NCBI GenBank assembly: GCA_030028905.1
Contig: JALDYZ010000007.1
Span: forward strand, 62,001 to 126,000
Length of the DNA stretch: 64,000 bases
Direction: 5' to 3'
Source: Ferirhizobium litorale
GTDB lineage: Bacteria; Pseudomonadota; Alphaproteobacteria; Rhizobiales; Rhizobiaceae
The notes under the pieces were generated by a model. The model ran no database searches, was not told the origin of the DNA, and was given only the letters and a program-made list of their open reading frames with translations. How positions within the stretch are numbered: position 1 is the stretch's first letter; the number at the start of each line of letters is the position of its first letter. Positions 53,484 to 61,699 of the stretch are shown here, in pieces. The position numbers were made by a program, and so were the translations under genes.

Positions 53484-54789
53484 ATACATCACCCTACTGA
53501 TCGTCGGCTCGTTGCTGGCCTTGATGGCGATCGGCATTCCGCTCGGCATCACCACGCTGCTCGTCTCGCTCGGCACGGCGATCCTCTATTTCGGCGAACG
53601 AGCCGGCTTCTTCATCGTCTCGGCCAACGTGACCGAGGTGCTGCACAAGTACGAACTCATTTCGGTGCCGTTCTTCGTCTTCATGGCGAACATCCTCGAG
53701 CGCTCGGGCATCGCCCACTCGCTGTTCGAGTCGATGGCGATCATGGGCGGCCGCTTCCGGGGCTCGGTCGGCGTGCAGACCTGCATCGTCGCCGTCGTCC
53801 TTGCCGCCATGTCCGGCATCATGGGCGGCGAGATCGTCATGCTCGGCCTGATCGCACTGCCGCAGATGCTGCGTCTCGGCTACGACAAGAAGCTTGCCAT
53901 CGGCATTATCTGTGCGGCCGGCGCCCTCGCGACGCTGATCCCGCCATCGGTGGTGCTGATCGTCTACGGCCTTGCAGCCCAGGTCTCCATCACCGGGCTG
54001 TTTGCCGCCTCGATCGGTCCGGGCCTGCTGCTCGCCTCGCTCTACATCATCTACATCCTGGTGCGCGTCCGACTGAACCCTGCGCTCGCCCCGATCTACG
54101 ACATTCCGGAGACGGGCCTGCCTTTCGTCCAGCGCCTGCCGTTCCTCAAGGGCGTAATCCTGCCGGGCATCCTGATCGGTACCGTGCTGGGTGTCATATA
54201 CTCCGGCATCGCCACCGTGACGGAGGCAGCGGCCATCGGTGCGGTCGGCGCGGTCGTCGTCGCCGCCGTTCGTCAGGAACTGTCCTGGATCAAGATGCGC
54301 GATGCGATGCGGCAGACCGTGCTGACTGTCGGCTCGATCATCTGGCTGGTGCTCGGCGCCGTCGCCCTGATCGGCATCTACAACCGCATTGGCGGCGGCG
54401 AGTTCCTGCGCGGCGTGCTGACCTCGCTCGACATTCCGCCGCTCGCCGTGATCATGGTGATGATGCTGATCGTGATGGTGCTCGGCACCTTCCTCGAGTG
54501 GATCGCTATCCTGTTCATCACCGTGCCGATCTTTGCGCCGGTCGTCGTCGACCTCGGCTTCGATCCGATCTGGTTCGGCGTTCTCTTCGCCATGAACATC
54601 CAGATCTACTACCTCTCCCCGCCCTTCGGACCGGCCTGCTTCTTCCTGAAATCGGTCGCGCCCAAGGAGATCAGCCTGCAGGACATCTTCGCCGCCGTCC
54701 TTCCCTTCATCGCCCTTCAGGCGGTGGGACTGATGCTGGTGCTGTTCTTCCCGCAGATCGCCCTGTTCATCCCGTCTCTGTTGAATTGA
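53473..54789 (+). CDS. dctM: TRAP transporter large membrane subunit (DctM type)
   Basis: A 438-residue protein starting at GTG 53473 (MGIEYITLLIVGSLLALMAI). About 11-12 hydrophobic segments; GIMGGEIVMLGLIALPQMLR and GALATLIPPSVVLIVYGLAA are DctM signatures, as is IYYLSPPFGPACFFLKSVAP near the end. This subunit carries the sodium-coupled transport path. It overlaps dctQ and is followed after 10 bases by a short membrane-protein gene. Confidence 0.93.
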   Translation: MGIEYITLLIVGSLLALMAIGIPLGITTLLVSLGTAILYFGERAGFFIVSANVTEVLHKYELISVPFFVFMANILERSGIAHSLFESMAIMGGRFRGSVGVQTCIVAVVLAAMSGIMGGEIVMLGLIALPQMLRLGYDKKLAIGIICAAGALATLIPPSVVLIVYGLAAQVSITGLFAASIGPGLLLASLYIIYILVRVRLNPALAPIYDIPETGLPFVQRLPFLKGVILPGILIGTVLGVIYSGIATVTEAAAIGAVGAVVVAAVRQELSWIKMRDAMRQTVLTVGSIIWLVLGAVALIGIYNRIGGGEFLRGVLTSLDIPPLAVIMVMMLIVMVLGTFLEWIAILFITVPIFAPVVVDLGFDPIWFGVLFAMNIQIYYLSPPFGPACFFLKSVAPKEISLQDIFAAVLPFIALQAVGLMLVLFFPQIALFIPSLLN

Positions 54790-54799
54790 GGAGGTTGCC

Positions 54800-54973
54800 A
54801 TGACCGATGACAACGACGTCAACCGCGACCTGATGAAAGGCGACGAAGACATTTCGCCGGTGGAATTCGCCGCCGACGAGGCCGCCGAGCCGGACTTCGG
54901 CAACTGGCCTGAAATCATCGGGGTCGTGGCGACGGCCCTGCTGATCTGGTTCACCTTCGCGTTCACGGGATAA
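54800..54973 (+). CDS. 57-residue single-span membrane protein in the TRAP operon, unknown
   Basis: A frame of 57 codons (MTDDNDVNRDLMKGDEDISP) with an ideal GAGGAGGT ribosome binding site 6 bases before ATG 54800, placed 10 bases after dctM and 4 bases before the dehydratase gene, so it is almost certainly translated. The N-terminal half is very acidic; the C-terminal half is one transmembrane helix (IIGVVATALLIWFTFAFTG). I recognise no family. By position it may assist the TRAP membrane subunits or link the transporter to the dehydratase (inference). Confidence 0.75.
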   Translation: MTDDNDVNRDLMKGDEDISPVEFAADEAAEPDFGNWPEIIGVVATALLIWFTFAFTG

Positions 54974-54977
54974 TGCC

Positions 54978-56714
54978 ATGAAAGCCCGCAAGACATATCA
55001 CCAGCTTCGTTCCGCCCGCTGGATGGTGCCGGACGACCAGCGCTCCTTCGGCCACCGCTCGCGCACCATGCAGATGGGCTACGATCCTGCCGACTGGGAA
55101 GGCAGGCCGATCATCGCCATCATCAATACCTGGTCGGACGCCCAGCCCTGCCACATGCACTTCAAGGACCGCGTGGAGTGGGTGAAGCGCGGCGTGCTGC
55201 AGGCCGGCGGCTTCCCGATGGAACTGCCGGCGCTTTCCCTGTCGGAAAACTTCGTCAAGCCGACCACCATGCTCTACCGCAACATGCTGGCCATGGAGAC
55301 GGAGGAACTGCTGCGCTCCCATCCGATCGATGGAGCGGTGCTGATGGGCGGCTGCGACAAGACCACGCCGGGCCTTGTCATGGGAGCGGTCAGCATGGGG
55401 CTGCCCTTCGTCTACCTGCCGGCTGGCCCGATGCTGCGCGGCAACTACGCCGGCAAGTATCTCGGCTCCGGCACCGATGGCTTCAAGTACTGGGACGAGC
55501 GCCGCGCCGGCACGATCTCCAAGGAGGAATGGCAGGGCATCGAGGGCGGCATCGCCCGCTCCTACGGCCACTGCATGACCATGGGCACCGCCTCGACGAT
55601 GACCGCGATCGCGGAAGCCATGGGGCTGACACTGCCCGGCGCCTCGTCGATCCCGGCGGCCGATGCCAATCACCAGCGCATGTCGACCCAGTGCGGCCGG
55701 CGGATCGTCGAGATGGTGTGGGAAGACCTGACGCCGGACCGGATCATCACCCCCGCCGCCGTGGAGAACGCCGTGACCGTTGCCATGGCGACCGGCTGTT
55801 CGACCAATGCGATCATCCACCTGATCGCCATGGCGCGTCGCGCCGGCGTGCCGCTGCAGCTGGACGACCTCGACCGTATCGGCCGCACCACGCCGGTCAT
55901 CGCCAATATCCGCCCGTCGGGTTCGACCTACCTGATGGAGGACTTCTACTATGCGGGCGGCCTGCGCGCGCTGATGAAGCAGCTCGGCGACAAGCTCGAC
56001 AGTTCGGCCATCACCGTGACCGGCAAGCCGCTGACGGACGGTCTCGACGAGGTGAAGATCTGGAACGAGGATGTTATCCGCCCGCTGTCGAACCCCGTCT
56101 ATCACGAGGGTTCGCTGGCGGTGCTGAAGGGCAATCTCTGCCCGGACGGCGCCGTCATCAAGCCGGCAGCCTGCGACCCGAAGTTCCACAGCCACACCGG
56201 CCCGGCGCTGGTCGCCGACAGCTACGCTGAGCTCAAGAAGATCATCGACGACCCGGACTATCCGATGACGCCGGACACGGTGCTGGTGCTCCGCAACGCC
56301 GGACCGCAAGGTGGTCCCGGCATGCCGGAATGGGGCATGATCCCCATGCCGAAGGCGCTCCTGACGCTCGGCCTGCGCGACATGGTGCGCATTTCCGACG
56401 CGCGCATGTCCGGCACCTCCTTCGGCGCCTGCGTGCTGCATGTGGCGCCCGAGGCCTATGTCGGCGGCCCTCTTGCACTGCTGAAGACCGGCGACATGGT
56501 CGAACTCGACATTCCGGGCCGCAAGCTCGACATGCTGGTCAATGAGGCGGAGCTTGCCACTCGCAAGGCGAACTGGCAGGCGCCCGAGCCCCGCTATGGG
56601 CGCGGCTACGGCGTCATGTTCTCCAAGCATATCGAACAGGCCGACAAGGGGTGCGACTTCGACTTCCTGAAGACCGAGTATGGCCGTCCGGTGGACGAGC
56701 CCGCGATCAACTGA
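54978..56714 (+). CDS. IlvD/Edd-family sugar-acid dehydratase (L-arabinonate dehydratase-like)
   Basis: A 578-residue iron-sulphur dehydratase. Cysteines C58 (AQPCHMHF), C126 (GGCDKTTP) and C199 (GHCMTMGTAS) sit one residue before those reported to bind the [2Fe-2S] cluster in the Rhizobium leguminosarum L-arabinonate dehydratase (59, 127, 200), and a catalytic-type serine is in ARMSGTSFG near 478. It converts an aldonic acid to a 2-keto-3-deoxy acid. It is more like the sugar-acid group than dihydroxy-acid dehydratase IlvD. Its place between TRAP genes and an RraA-like gene supports catabolism of an imported sugar acid; which one is not clear. Confidence 0.9.
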   Translation: MKARKTYHQLRSARWMVPDDQRSFGHRSRTMQMGYDPADWEGRPIIAIINTWSDAQPCHMHFKDRVEWVKRGVLQAGGFPMELPALSLSENFVKPTTMLYRNMLAMETEELLRSHPIDGAVLMGGCDKTTPGLVMGAVSMGLPFVYLPAGPMLRGNYAGKYLGSGTDGFKYWDERRAGTISKEEWQGIEGGIARSYGHCMTMGTASTMTAIAEAMGLTLPGASSIPAADANHQRMSTQCGRRIVEMVWEDLTPDRIITPAAVENAVTVAMATGCSTNAIIHLIAMARRAGVPLQLDDLDRIGRTTPVIANIRPSGSTYLMEDFYYAGGLRALMKQLGDKLDSSAITVTGKPLTDGLDEVKIWNEDVIRPLSNPVYHEGSLAVLKGNLCPDGAVIKPAACDPKFHSHTGPALVADSYAELKKIIDDPDYPMTPDTVLVLRNAGPQGGPGMPEWGMIPMPKALLTLGLRDMVRISDARMSGTSFGACVLHVAPEAYVGGPLALLKTGDMVELDIPGRKLDMLVNEAELATRKANWQAPEPRYGRGYGVMFSKHIEQADKGCDFDFLKTEYGRPVDEPAIN

Positions 56715-56735
56715 CCGTCTCACGATCCGAGGTAT

Positions 56736-57464
56736 ATGATGACAGACTACGTCCTTTCCGCCGAGACCCGCGCCAAGCTGATGAAGGTGTCGACCGCCTC
56801 GGTCGCAACCGCCCTCTACAAGCGCGGACTGCGCAACCAGTTCGTCCAGAATGTCCGGCCCGTCGCGTGGAAGGGGATCAACATGGTCGGCCAGGCCTTC
56901 ACGTTGCGCTACATCCCGGCGCGCGAGGATCGCAATCCGATCACGGTCTTCCGCAATGCCGACCATCCGCAGCGGGTCGCGGTGGAAACCTGCCCTGAAG
57001 GCTGGGTGCTGGTGATGGACAGCCGCAAGGAAGCGCGCGCCGCTTCCGCCGGCTCCATCCTCGTTACCAGGCTCGCAGTGCGCGGCTGTGCCGGCGTGGT
57101 CTCGGACGGCGGCTTCCGGGACGCCGAAGGCATCGGCAAGCTCGACATGCCGGCCTATTGCCAGCGCCCGTCGGCACCGACCAACCTGACCCTGCACGAG
57201 GCGCTCGATCTCAACGTCCCGATCGCCTGCGGCGATGTGGCGGTCTTTCCCGGCGACGTGATGCTGGGCGACGGCGACGGCGTGATGGTGATCCCGGCCC
57301 ATCTTGCCCACGAGATCGCCGAGGAATGCACCGGCATGGAGAGTTTTGAAGACTTCGTGCTCGAACAGGTCCTGGAAGGCGCGGCGGTGATCGGGCTCTA
57401 CCCCCCGACCACCGAGAAGGCCCAGGCCGACTACGCCGAGTGGCGCAAGAAGAACGGGCGGTAG
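56736..57464 (+). CDS. RraA-like family protein (possible aldolase/decarboxylase)
   Basis: A 242-residue protein with the RraA/HMG-aldolase fold: STASVATALYKRGLRNQFVQ at the N-terminus, GQAFTLRYIPAREDRNP, then RGCAGVVSDGGFRDAEGIGK carrying the G-x-R-D metal/substrate motif, and GDVMLGDGDGVMVIPAHLAH. Members cleave 4-carboxy-4-hydroxy-2-oxoadipate or related 2-oxo acids; others bind RNase E. In a dehydratase operon an aldol-type cleavage of the 2-keto-3-deoxy product is the more likely role. Start ATG 56736 or 56739 (TATATGATG). It is the last gene of the operon. Confidence 0.85.
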   Translation: MMTDYVLSAETRAKLMKVSTASVATALYKRGLRNQFVQNVRPVAWKGINMVGQAFTLRYIPAREDRNPITVFRNADHPQRVAVETCPEGWVLVMDSRKEARAASAGSILVTRLAVRGCAGVVSDGGFRDAEGIGKLDMPAYCQRPSAPTNLTLHEALDLNVPIACGDVAVFPGDVMLGDGDGVMVIPAHLAHEIAEECTGMESFEDFVLEQVLEGAAVIGLYPPTTEKAQADYAEWRKKNGR

Positions 57465-57657
57465 GTGTCGCGGCAGCATCTTGGCTCGGGTCCGAACTGG
57501 GAAGTGGGGCTGGCGAGGCATGTAACTTTACCGGTCCCGTCGAAAGCTTGAATGGAGAGCAATCCGGACGGAGATCTTCCATTCGAGTCCGGACGGAACC
57601 TTCGCATCCCCGCACCGTTCTGCATCATATGCTCCGGAAGCCCGCAGGGAGACGAAC

Positions 57658-58110
57658 ATGTCCAACGTCACGAGAACCGGTGGCGCCAGCCGCAACAGCG
57701 GAACCAGCGCCACCACCTTCGGCTCATCCCAGGAAAGCCAGGCGCAACAGGAAGATGCTGCCAAGCTCGCATCGTCCGATGTTTCCGCCGGTGAGCCTCT
57801 CAACGTCTACGCACTCGTGCCGACCGCCGGGCCCGATGATCCGCGCTGGAACAACTCGCCCTATCAAGGAGAAGTCGTGGTGGCGGCGCGCACGGCCGGC
57901 GACGCTCGTATCGTCGCCGCCGCCCGCGAACTGGATTTCATGGAAGTGGACGCTGCTCCGGCGGAAGGCGTGACAACCGCTCACGCAAGCGCGTTCAGGT
58001 CTGACAAGCTCTATACTGTTGTCGAGATCGAGCACGGCAGAACCGGTCTGCAGCGAGGGCTCCTGGCGGGAACCGTATCGGTCGCAACGATCAAGCCGAC
58101 TCAGGTCTAG
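57658..58110 (+). CDS. hypothetical protein
   Basis: A 150-residue protein (MSNVTRTGGASRNSGTSATT) with AGGGAGA upstream of ATG 57658. The first 45 residues are low-complexity Ser/Thr/Gln; the rest has alternating hydrophobic beta-like stretches (PLNVYALVPTAG, YQGEVVVAARTAGDARIVAA, KLYTVVEIEH). No signal peptide and no family recognised. It stands alone between the sugar-acid operon and the convergent peptidase gene. Confidence 0.7.
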   Translation: MSNVTRTGGASRNSGTSATTFGSSQESQAQQEDAAKLASSDVSAGEPLNVYALVPTAGPDDPRWNNSPYQGEVVVAARTAGDARIVAAARELDFMEVDAAPAEGVTTAHASAFRSDKLYTVVEIEHGRTGLQRGLLAGTVSVATIKPTQV

Positions 58111-58129
58111 CGGCCGCCTGGACGAGATG

Positions 58130-58156
58130 CCCGAAGTGGAATGCCATTTTGCCCTG
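58130..58156. terminator. imperfect hairpin resembling the terminator at 32521
   Basis: CCCGAAGTGG, loop AATG, CCATTTTGCC: weak pairing with wobble bases. The left arm equals that of the symmetric terminator at 32521. It lies between convergent genes. Confidence 0.35.
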
Positions 58157-58209
58157 TCTCCGGATGGCTGGTGGGCTGCATCGCCGAGCCGGGCGATCTC
58201 CAGGACAAC

Positions 58210-59706
58210 CTAGTTCACGGTGGCGCCACAATAGAACGTGCGCGCATCGTCTGAGGCGTGCTGCCGCGACGAAGGGTTCGTGTAGAACATATGGCCCCCT
58301 CGATAGACCTTGAGACCTGTCCGCCCCTCGCCGAGGGCAAGCGGCAAATGGTCGAGTACGTACCGGCTTGTACCGTAGGGCGTGAGAATATCGCTATAGC
58401 CATGGAGCACCAGAAGGCGGAATGACGGAATGACCGACAGCAGATCGCGCAGATCACCCGAGGCACTGGCGTTCGAGCGACCGCCGTTCCATTCCCAACG
58501 GCGGTTCGCCTCTCCGTTGAGAAGAGTATAGGTCATCTCGGTGCGGAAACGCAGTTCGTCACGGGCGTAGGAAGCGAAAGCGGCACCATAGGTCCGGGTG
58601 TATCCGTCGAGAATGGAATCGTCGTTGTGCGTGTCAACCTGCTCCGGATAGGCATCGACGGTGGACTGGCCAGCATCGTAGGGGCTGACCACCCTGCCCT
58701 CGCCACTCGACTGCTTCGCGTAGAGAGCGCCGACGAATCCCCGCGCCTGTGCGACGCTCTCCCGGGGAAGCCCCGTCAGTTCCGAGACACGCGCATAGAA
58801 AAGCTCTCCGACCGCCCCGGTGGGGGTCGGGCCTGCCAGCGAAACCAGGTAGTCGGTCATTGCGAAGCGCTCGGCTTCCGCCGCTCGTTCCCGGGTGAAC
58901 ATGCCTTTTCGCTCGAGTTCCGCCGCCGCGAACGACGGCAAGTACAGGGCAGCGATTGTCGGATCCTCGTCGGCGCCGGAGAGGAACCGACCGTCGATCA
59001 TCGGTGACACCATCACAATGCCCGAGACGAGGATACCCTGCGCGTCCTTTAAGGCGGACGCCACCTTGGCGGCGCGAAATCCACCGTAGCTCTCGCCCAA
59101 TAGATACTTCGGCGAGGACAACCGGCTGTTTTTCTGCGTGTAGAGCGCAATGAATTTCGCGAGGCTTTCCGCGTCCTGTCGGACCCCGTAGAACCCGCGG
59201 GCCGCATCGCCGCCGACCGCCCTGCTCCAGCCGGTGCCAACCGGATCGACCAGGACGAGATCGGTAAATGCCAGCCAGGTATGGGGATTGTCCTTCAACC
59301 GAGGCGTCGTGCCGTCGTTCTGGTCCGGCCCCAACTCAACGATTCTCGGCCCGACCAAGCCGAGATGCAGATAGGCCGACGCAGCGCCGGGACCGCCGTT
59401 GAAGGCGAAGGTAATGGGTCTGTCCGGGCCGCCGTCGTCGGCCGTGTAGGCGGTGTAGAAGATTTTTGCGTTGCGGTCGCCGGCCTGACCGAAAAGATCA
59501 AGCGTGCCGGCTGTCGCCGTGTAGGGCAGATCGCCCGACGCGGTTTTCAGCACATGTTCGGTCACGGAGTCAGACGGAATCAGATCGAATATGCTGGCCG
59601 CCGCCGAGCCCTGCGGGCGCTGCTCCCTCGCCTCCTGGGCGATTGCAGGCCCGTTCAAGGCGGCCAGAAGCACCATGATCGGAAATATGAAATGGCGCAG
59701 TTGCAA
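58210..59706 (-). CDS. secreted serine carboxypeptidase (peptidase S10 family)
   Basis: A 498-residue protein with a signal peptide (residues 1-23, MQLRHFIFPIMVLLAALNGP, cleaved after AIA). S10 features: ITFAFNGGPGAASAYLHLGL (oxyanion region), LVLVDPVGTGWSRAVGGDAA, the nucleophile in LLGESYGGFRAAKVA near residue 205, Asp in LHGYSDILTPYG and His in YRGGHMFYTN. It should act in the periplasm. The start is a TTG at 59704-59706 with GGGAG upstream; no ATG or GTG suits as well. It diverges from the aldo/keto reductase gene. Confidence 0.88.
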   Translation of the reverse strand: MQLRHFIFPIMVLLAALNGPAIAQEAREQRPQGSAAASIFDLIPSDSVTEHVLKTASGDLPYTATAGTLDLFGQAGDRNAKIFYTAYTADDGGPDRPITFAFNGGPGAASAYLHLGLVGPRIVELGPDQNDGTTPRLKDNPHTWLAFTDLVLVDPVGTGWSRAVGGDAARGFYGVRQDAESLAKFIALYTQKNSRLSSPKYLLGESYGGFRAAKVASALKDAQGILVSGIVMVSPMIDGRFLSGADEDPTIAALYLPSFAAAELERKGMFTRERAAEAERFAMTDYLVSLAGPTPTGAVGELFYARVSELTGLPRESVAQARGFVGALYAKQSSGEGRVVSPYDAGQSTVDAYPEQVDTHNDDSILDGYTRTYGAAFASYARDELRFRTEMTYTLLNGEANRRWEWNGGRSNASASGDLRDLLSVIPSFRLLVLHGYSDILTPYGTSRYVLDHLPLALGEGRTGLKVYRGGHMFYTNPSSRQHASDDARTFYCGATVN

Positions 59707-59881
59707 ACGTCAACACTCCCGTGGGGCTGCATTTTGCCGACGATGTTAGACACAGCCCGGCCTTCGGGAAACTCAACTCCGCTTGAACATGTGTTTTTCG
59801 GATGTTGCGGCAACCACGTGAAGGGTAATCTGTGGGCAACAAGTCGCCCATCCCAGCCGCCCGCGATGATAGGAGCCCGGA

Positions 59882-60796
59882 ATGCCTCTCACCCGACGAA
59901 GCTTCGTGAAGAGCGCTGCAATGCTCGGGGCAGCAACAAGCCTGCCGAACCTCGCTTGCGCGGCTCCCGGCCCCCTGGCGCGCACCATACCCTCGTCGGG
60001 AGAGATCATCCCCCCCGTCGGCCTCGGAACCTGGATCACCTTTAATGTGGGGGACGATGCGGTTCTGCGCGACGCGTGTGCGGACGTGATGGATGCGTTC
60101 TTCAAGAGTGGCGGTGCGATGATCGATTCCTCGCCGATGTACGGCTCGTCCCAGCCGGTGATCGGGCACGGCCTCCGCAACATCGGCCGGCCCGATGCCT
60201 TGTTTTCGGCCGACAAGGTCTGGACCTCGACGGGAAGCCGCGGCCGCGTGCAGATCGAGCGATCGCGCGCCTATTGGGGGGTGGATCGCTTCGATCTTCT
60301 GCAGGTGCACAACCTGCTGGCCTGGGAAGAGCACCTGGAAACCCTGAATGCGATGAAAGGCGATGGTCGCCTGCGCTATATCGGCATCACCACCTCGGAA
60401 GGGCGTCGCCACGACCTCTTCGAGGAGATCATGCGCAAGGAACCCCTCGACTTCGTGCAGTTCAGCTACAACATCGTCGACCGCGAGGCGGAGGAACGGC
60501 TGCTGCCTCTGGCGGCGGAGCGTGGCATCGCGGTGATCGTCAATCGACCGTTTCGGCAGGGTGCGCTGACGCGGCGGCTGGAAGCGGAGACTCTACCGGG
60601 CTGGGCTGCAGACATCGGTGCGGTGACCTGGGCTCAGGTCATCCTCAAGTTCATCCTCTCGCATCCGGCCGTGACGGTCGTCATTCCCGCAACGACGCGG
60701 GTCGAACACGTTCAGGAGAATCTTGCGGCCGCCAGCGAACCGCTGCCGGATCGCAAGCTGCGCGAGCGCATGGCCACCTATGTGCAGGATCTCTGA
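59882..60796 (+). CDS. Tat-exported aldo/keto reductase
   Basis: A 304-residue protein with a twin-arginine leader (MPLTRRSFVKSAAMLGAATS, cleaved near LACAA). The TIM-barrel AKR core has GLGTWITFNVGD, the catalytic Asp/Tyr in MIDSSPMYGSSQPVIG, Lys in ALFSADKVW, His in LLQVHNLLAW, and the cofactor-loop IPATTRVEHVQENLAAA. NADPH is normally cytoplasmic, so an exported AKR is expected to load its cofactor before Tat export (inference). ATG 59882 has TAGGAGC upstream. The next gene begins immediately after its stop. Confidence 0.87.
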   Translation: MPLTRRSFVKSAAMLGAATSLPNLACAAPGPLARTIPSSGEIIPPVGLGTWITFNVGDDAVLRDACADVMDAFFKSGGAMIDSSPMYGSSQPVIGHGLRNIGRPDALFSADKVWTSTGSRGRVQIERSRAYWGVDRFDLLQVHNLLAWEEHLETLNAMKGDGRLRYIGITTSEGRRHDLFEEIMRKEPLDFVQFSYNIVDREAEERLLPLAAERGIAVIVNRPFRQGALTRRLEAETLPGWAADIGAVTWAQVILKFILSHPAVTVVIPATTRVEHVQENLAAASEPLPDRKLRERMATYVQDL

Positions 60797-61480
60797 ATGC
60801 CGGAGTGGTGGACCTATCGGCCCGAAGACTTCCTGTTGTTTGCCCCGCGCGTCTACTGGCGAATGTTCGAGCTTCACAACGAGGCCTATTGGCCTCTCCA
60901 GGGCCTGTTCCTTGCGGGTCTCATGGGTGCGGTGGTTCTGGGCTTCCGCCGATCGGCGCTTCAGAGCCTCTGGATCGGCGGCCTGTTCGCCCTTGCCTGG
61001 GCATTCGCCGGCTGGTTCTTCCTGTGGCAGCGATACGCCGGCATAAACTGGGCTGCGGGCTATGTCGCGCCGCTCTTCGGCGTGCAGGCGACCTTGCTCC
61101 TGGGAGCCGGTTGCGCGGGCGCACTGACATTCGTCACCAAGGGCAGGATATTCGCGGCGAGCGGCTTCCTGGCGCTCGGCGGCTTTTTCTATCCGCTCCT
61201 CGCCCTGCTCTACGGCCGACCCATTACACTGGCGGAAGTGTTCGGTTTGATGCCCGACCCCACCGCCGTCGCGACGCTCGGACTGGCGATCGCTGGCAGC
61301 GGGCGTTGGACCGGCGTGCTTCTCCCCATCCCGGTGCTCTGGCTGTTGGCAAGCGCTGCGACACTCCATACGATGGGCGACGACCAGTTCCGGGTTCCAC
61401 TTGTCGCGGCGATCGCTGCCGTGTTTCTGTTTTTCCTGCGCCTTCTTTTCCGCCCGAGGGCGCAGGAACGGCAACCTTGA
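60797..61480 (+). CDS. DUF6064 family membrane protein
   Basis: A 227-residue protein with about seven hydrophobic segments and a short basic tail. The opening MPEWWTYRPEDFLLFAPRVY and YWRMFELHNEAYWPLQ are typical of the DUF6064 family, whose function is unknown; FFYPLLALLYGRPITLAEVF near 130 is also conserved-looking. Its ATG directly follows the stop of the aldo/keto reductase gene, so the two are probably coupled. Confidence 0.82.
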   Translation: MPEWWTYRPEDFLLFAPRVYWRMFELHNEAYWPLQGLFLAGLMGAVVLGFRRSALQSLWIGGLFALAWAFAGWFFLWQRYAGINWAAGYVAPLFGVQATLLLGAGCAGALTFVTKGRIFAASGFLALGGFFYPLLALLYGRPITLAEVFGLMPDPTAVATLGLAIAGSGRWTGVLLPIPVLWLLASAATLHTMGDDQFRVPLVAAIAAVFLFFLRLLFRPRAQERQP

Positions 61481-61699
61481 GGAATCGCAACGCCACGTCG
61501 GCAGCTGGCCTACTCGTTGCCGGACGGGCGTTAAAAACTTGAATCACAACGGCGCTAGAACGCCAGCACGCCAATCGGGTCCCGACCCTGGCGGAGCTTT
61601 TGAACTTGACATCTGAACGACCGCCCGCAGATCGTGGTGATCAACTATCGATTTCTTCCGCCAGGTTTGCACCAGCCAATAAAAGAGAGGTATAATTCC

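Noticed and set aside
14522-54789. Possible mobile-element or phage origin of the catabolic modules
   Set aside because: No transposase, integrase, terminal repeats, tRNA-linked attachment site or sharp base-composition change was seen; codon use looks even.
53494-57521. Two very long minus-strand frames (500 and 852 codons)
   Set aside because: Antisense to dctM, the dehydratase and the RraA-like gene, all with clear motifs and ribosome binding sites; the shadow proteins are His/Arg/Asp-rich and have no recognisable fold.
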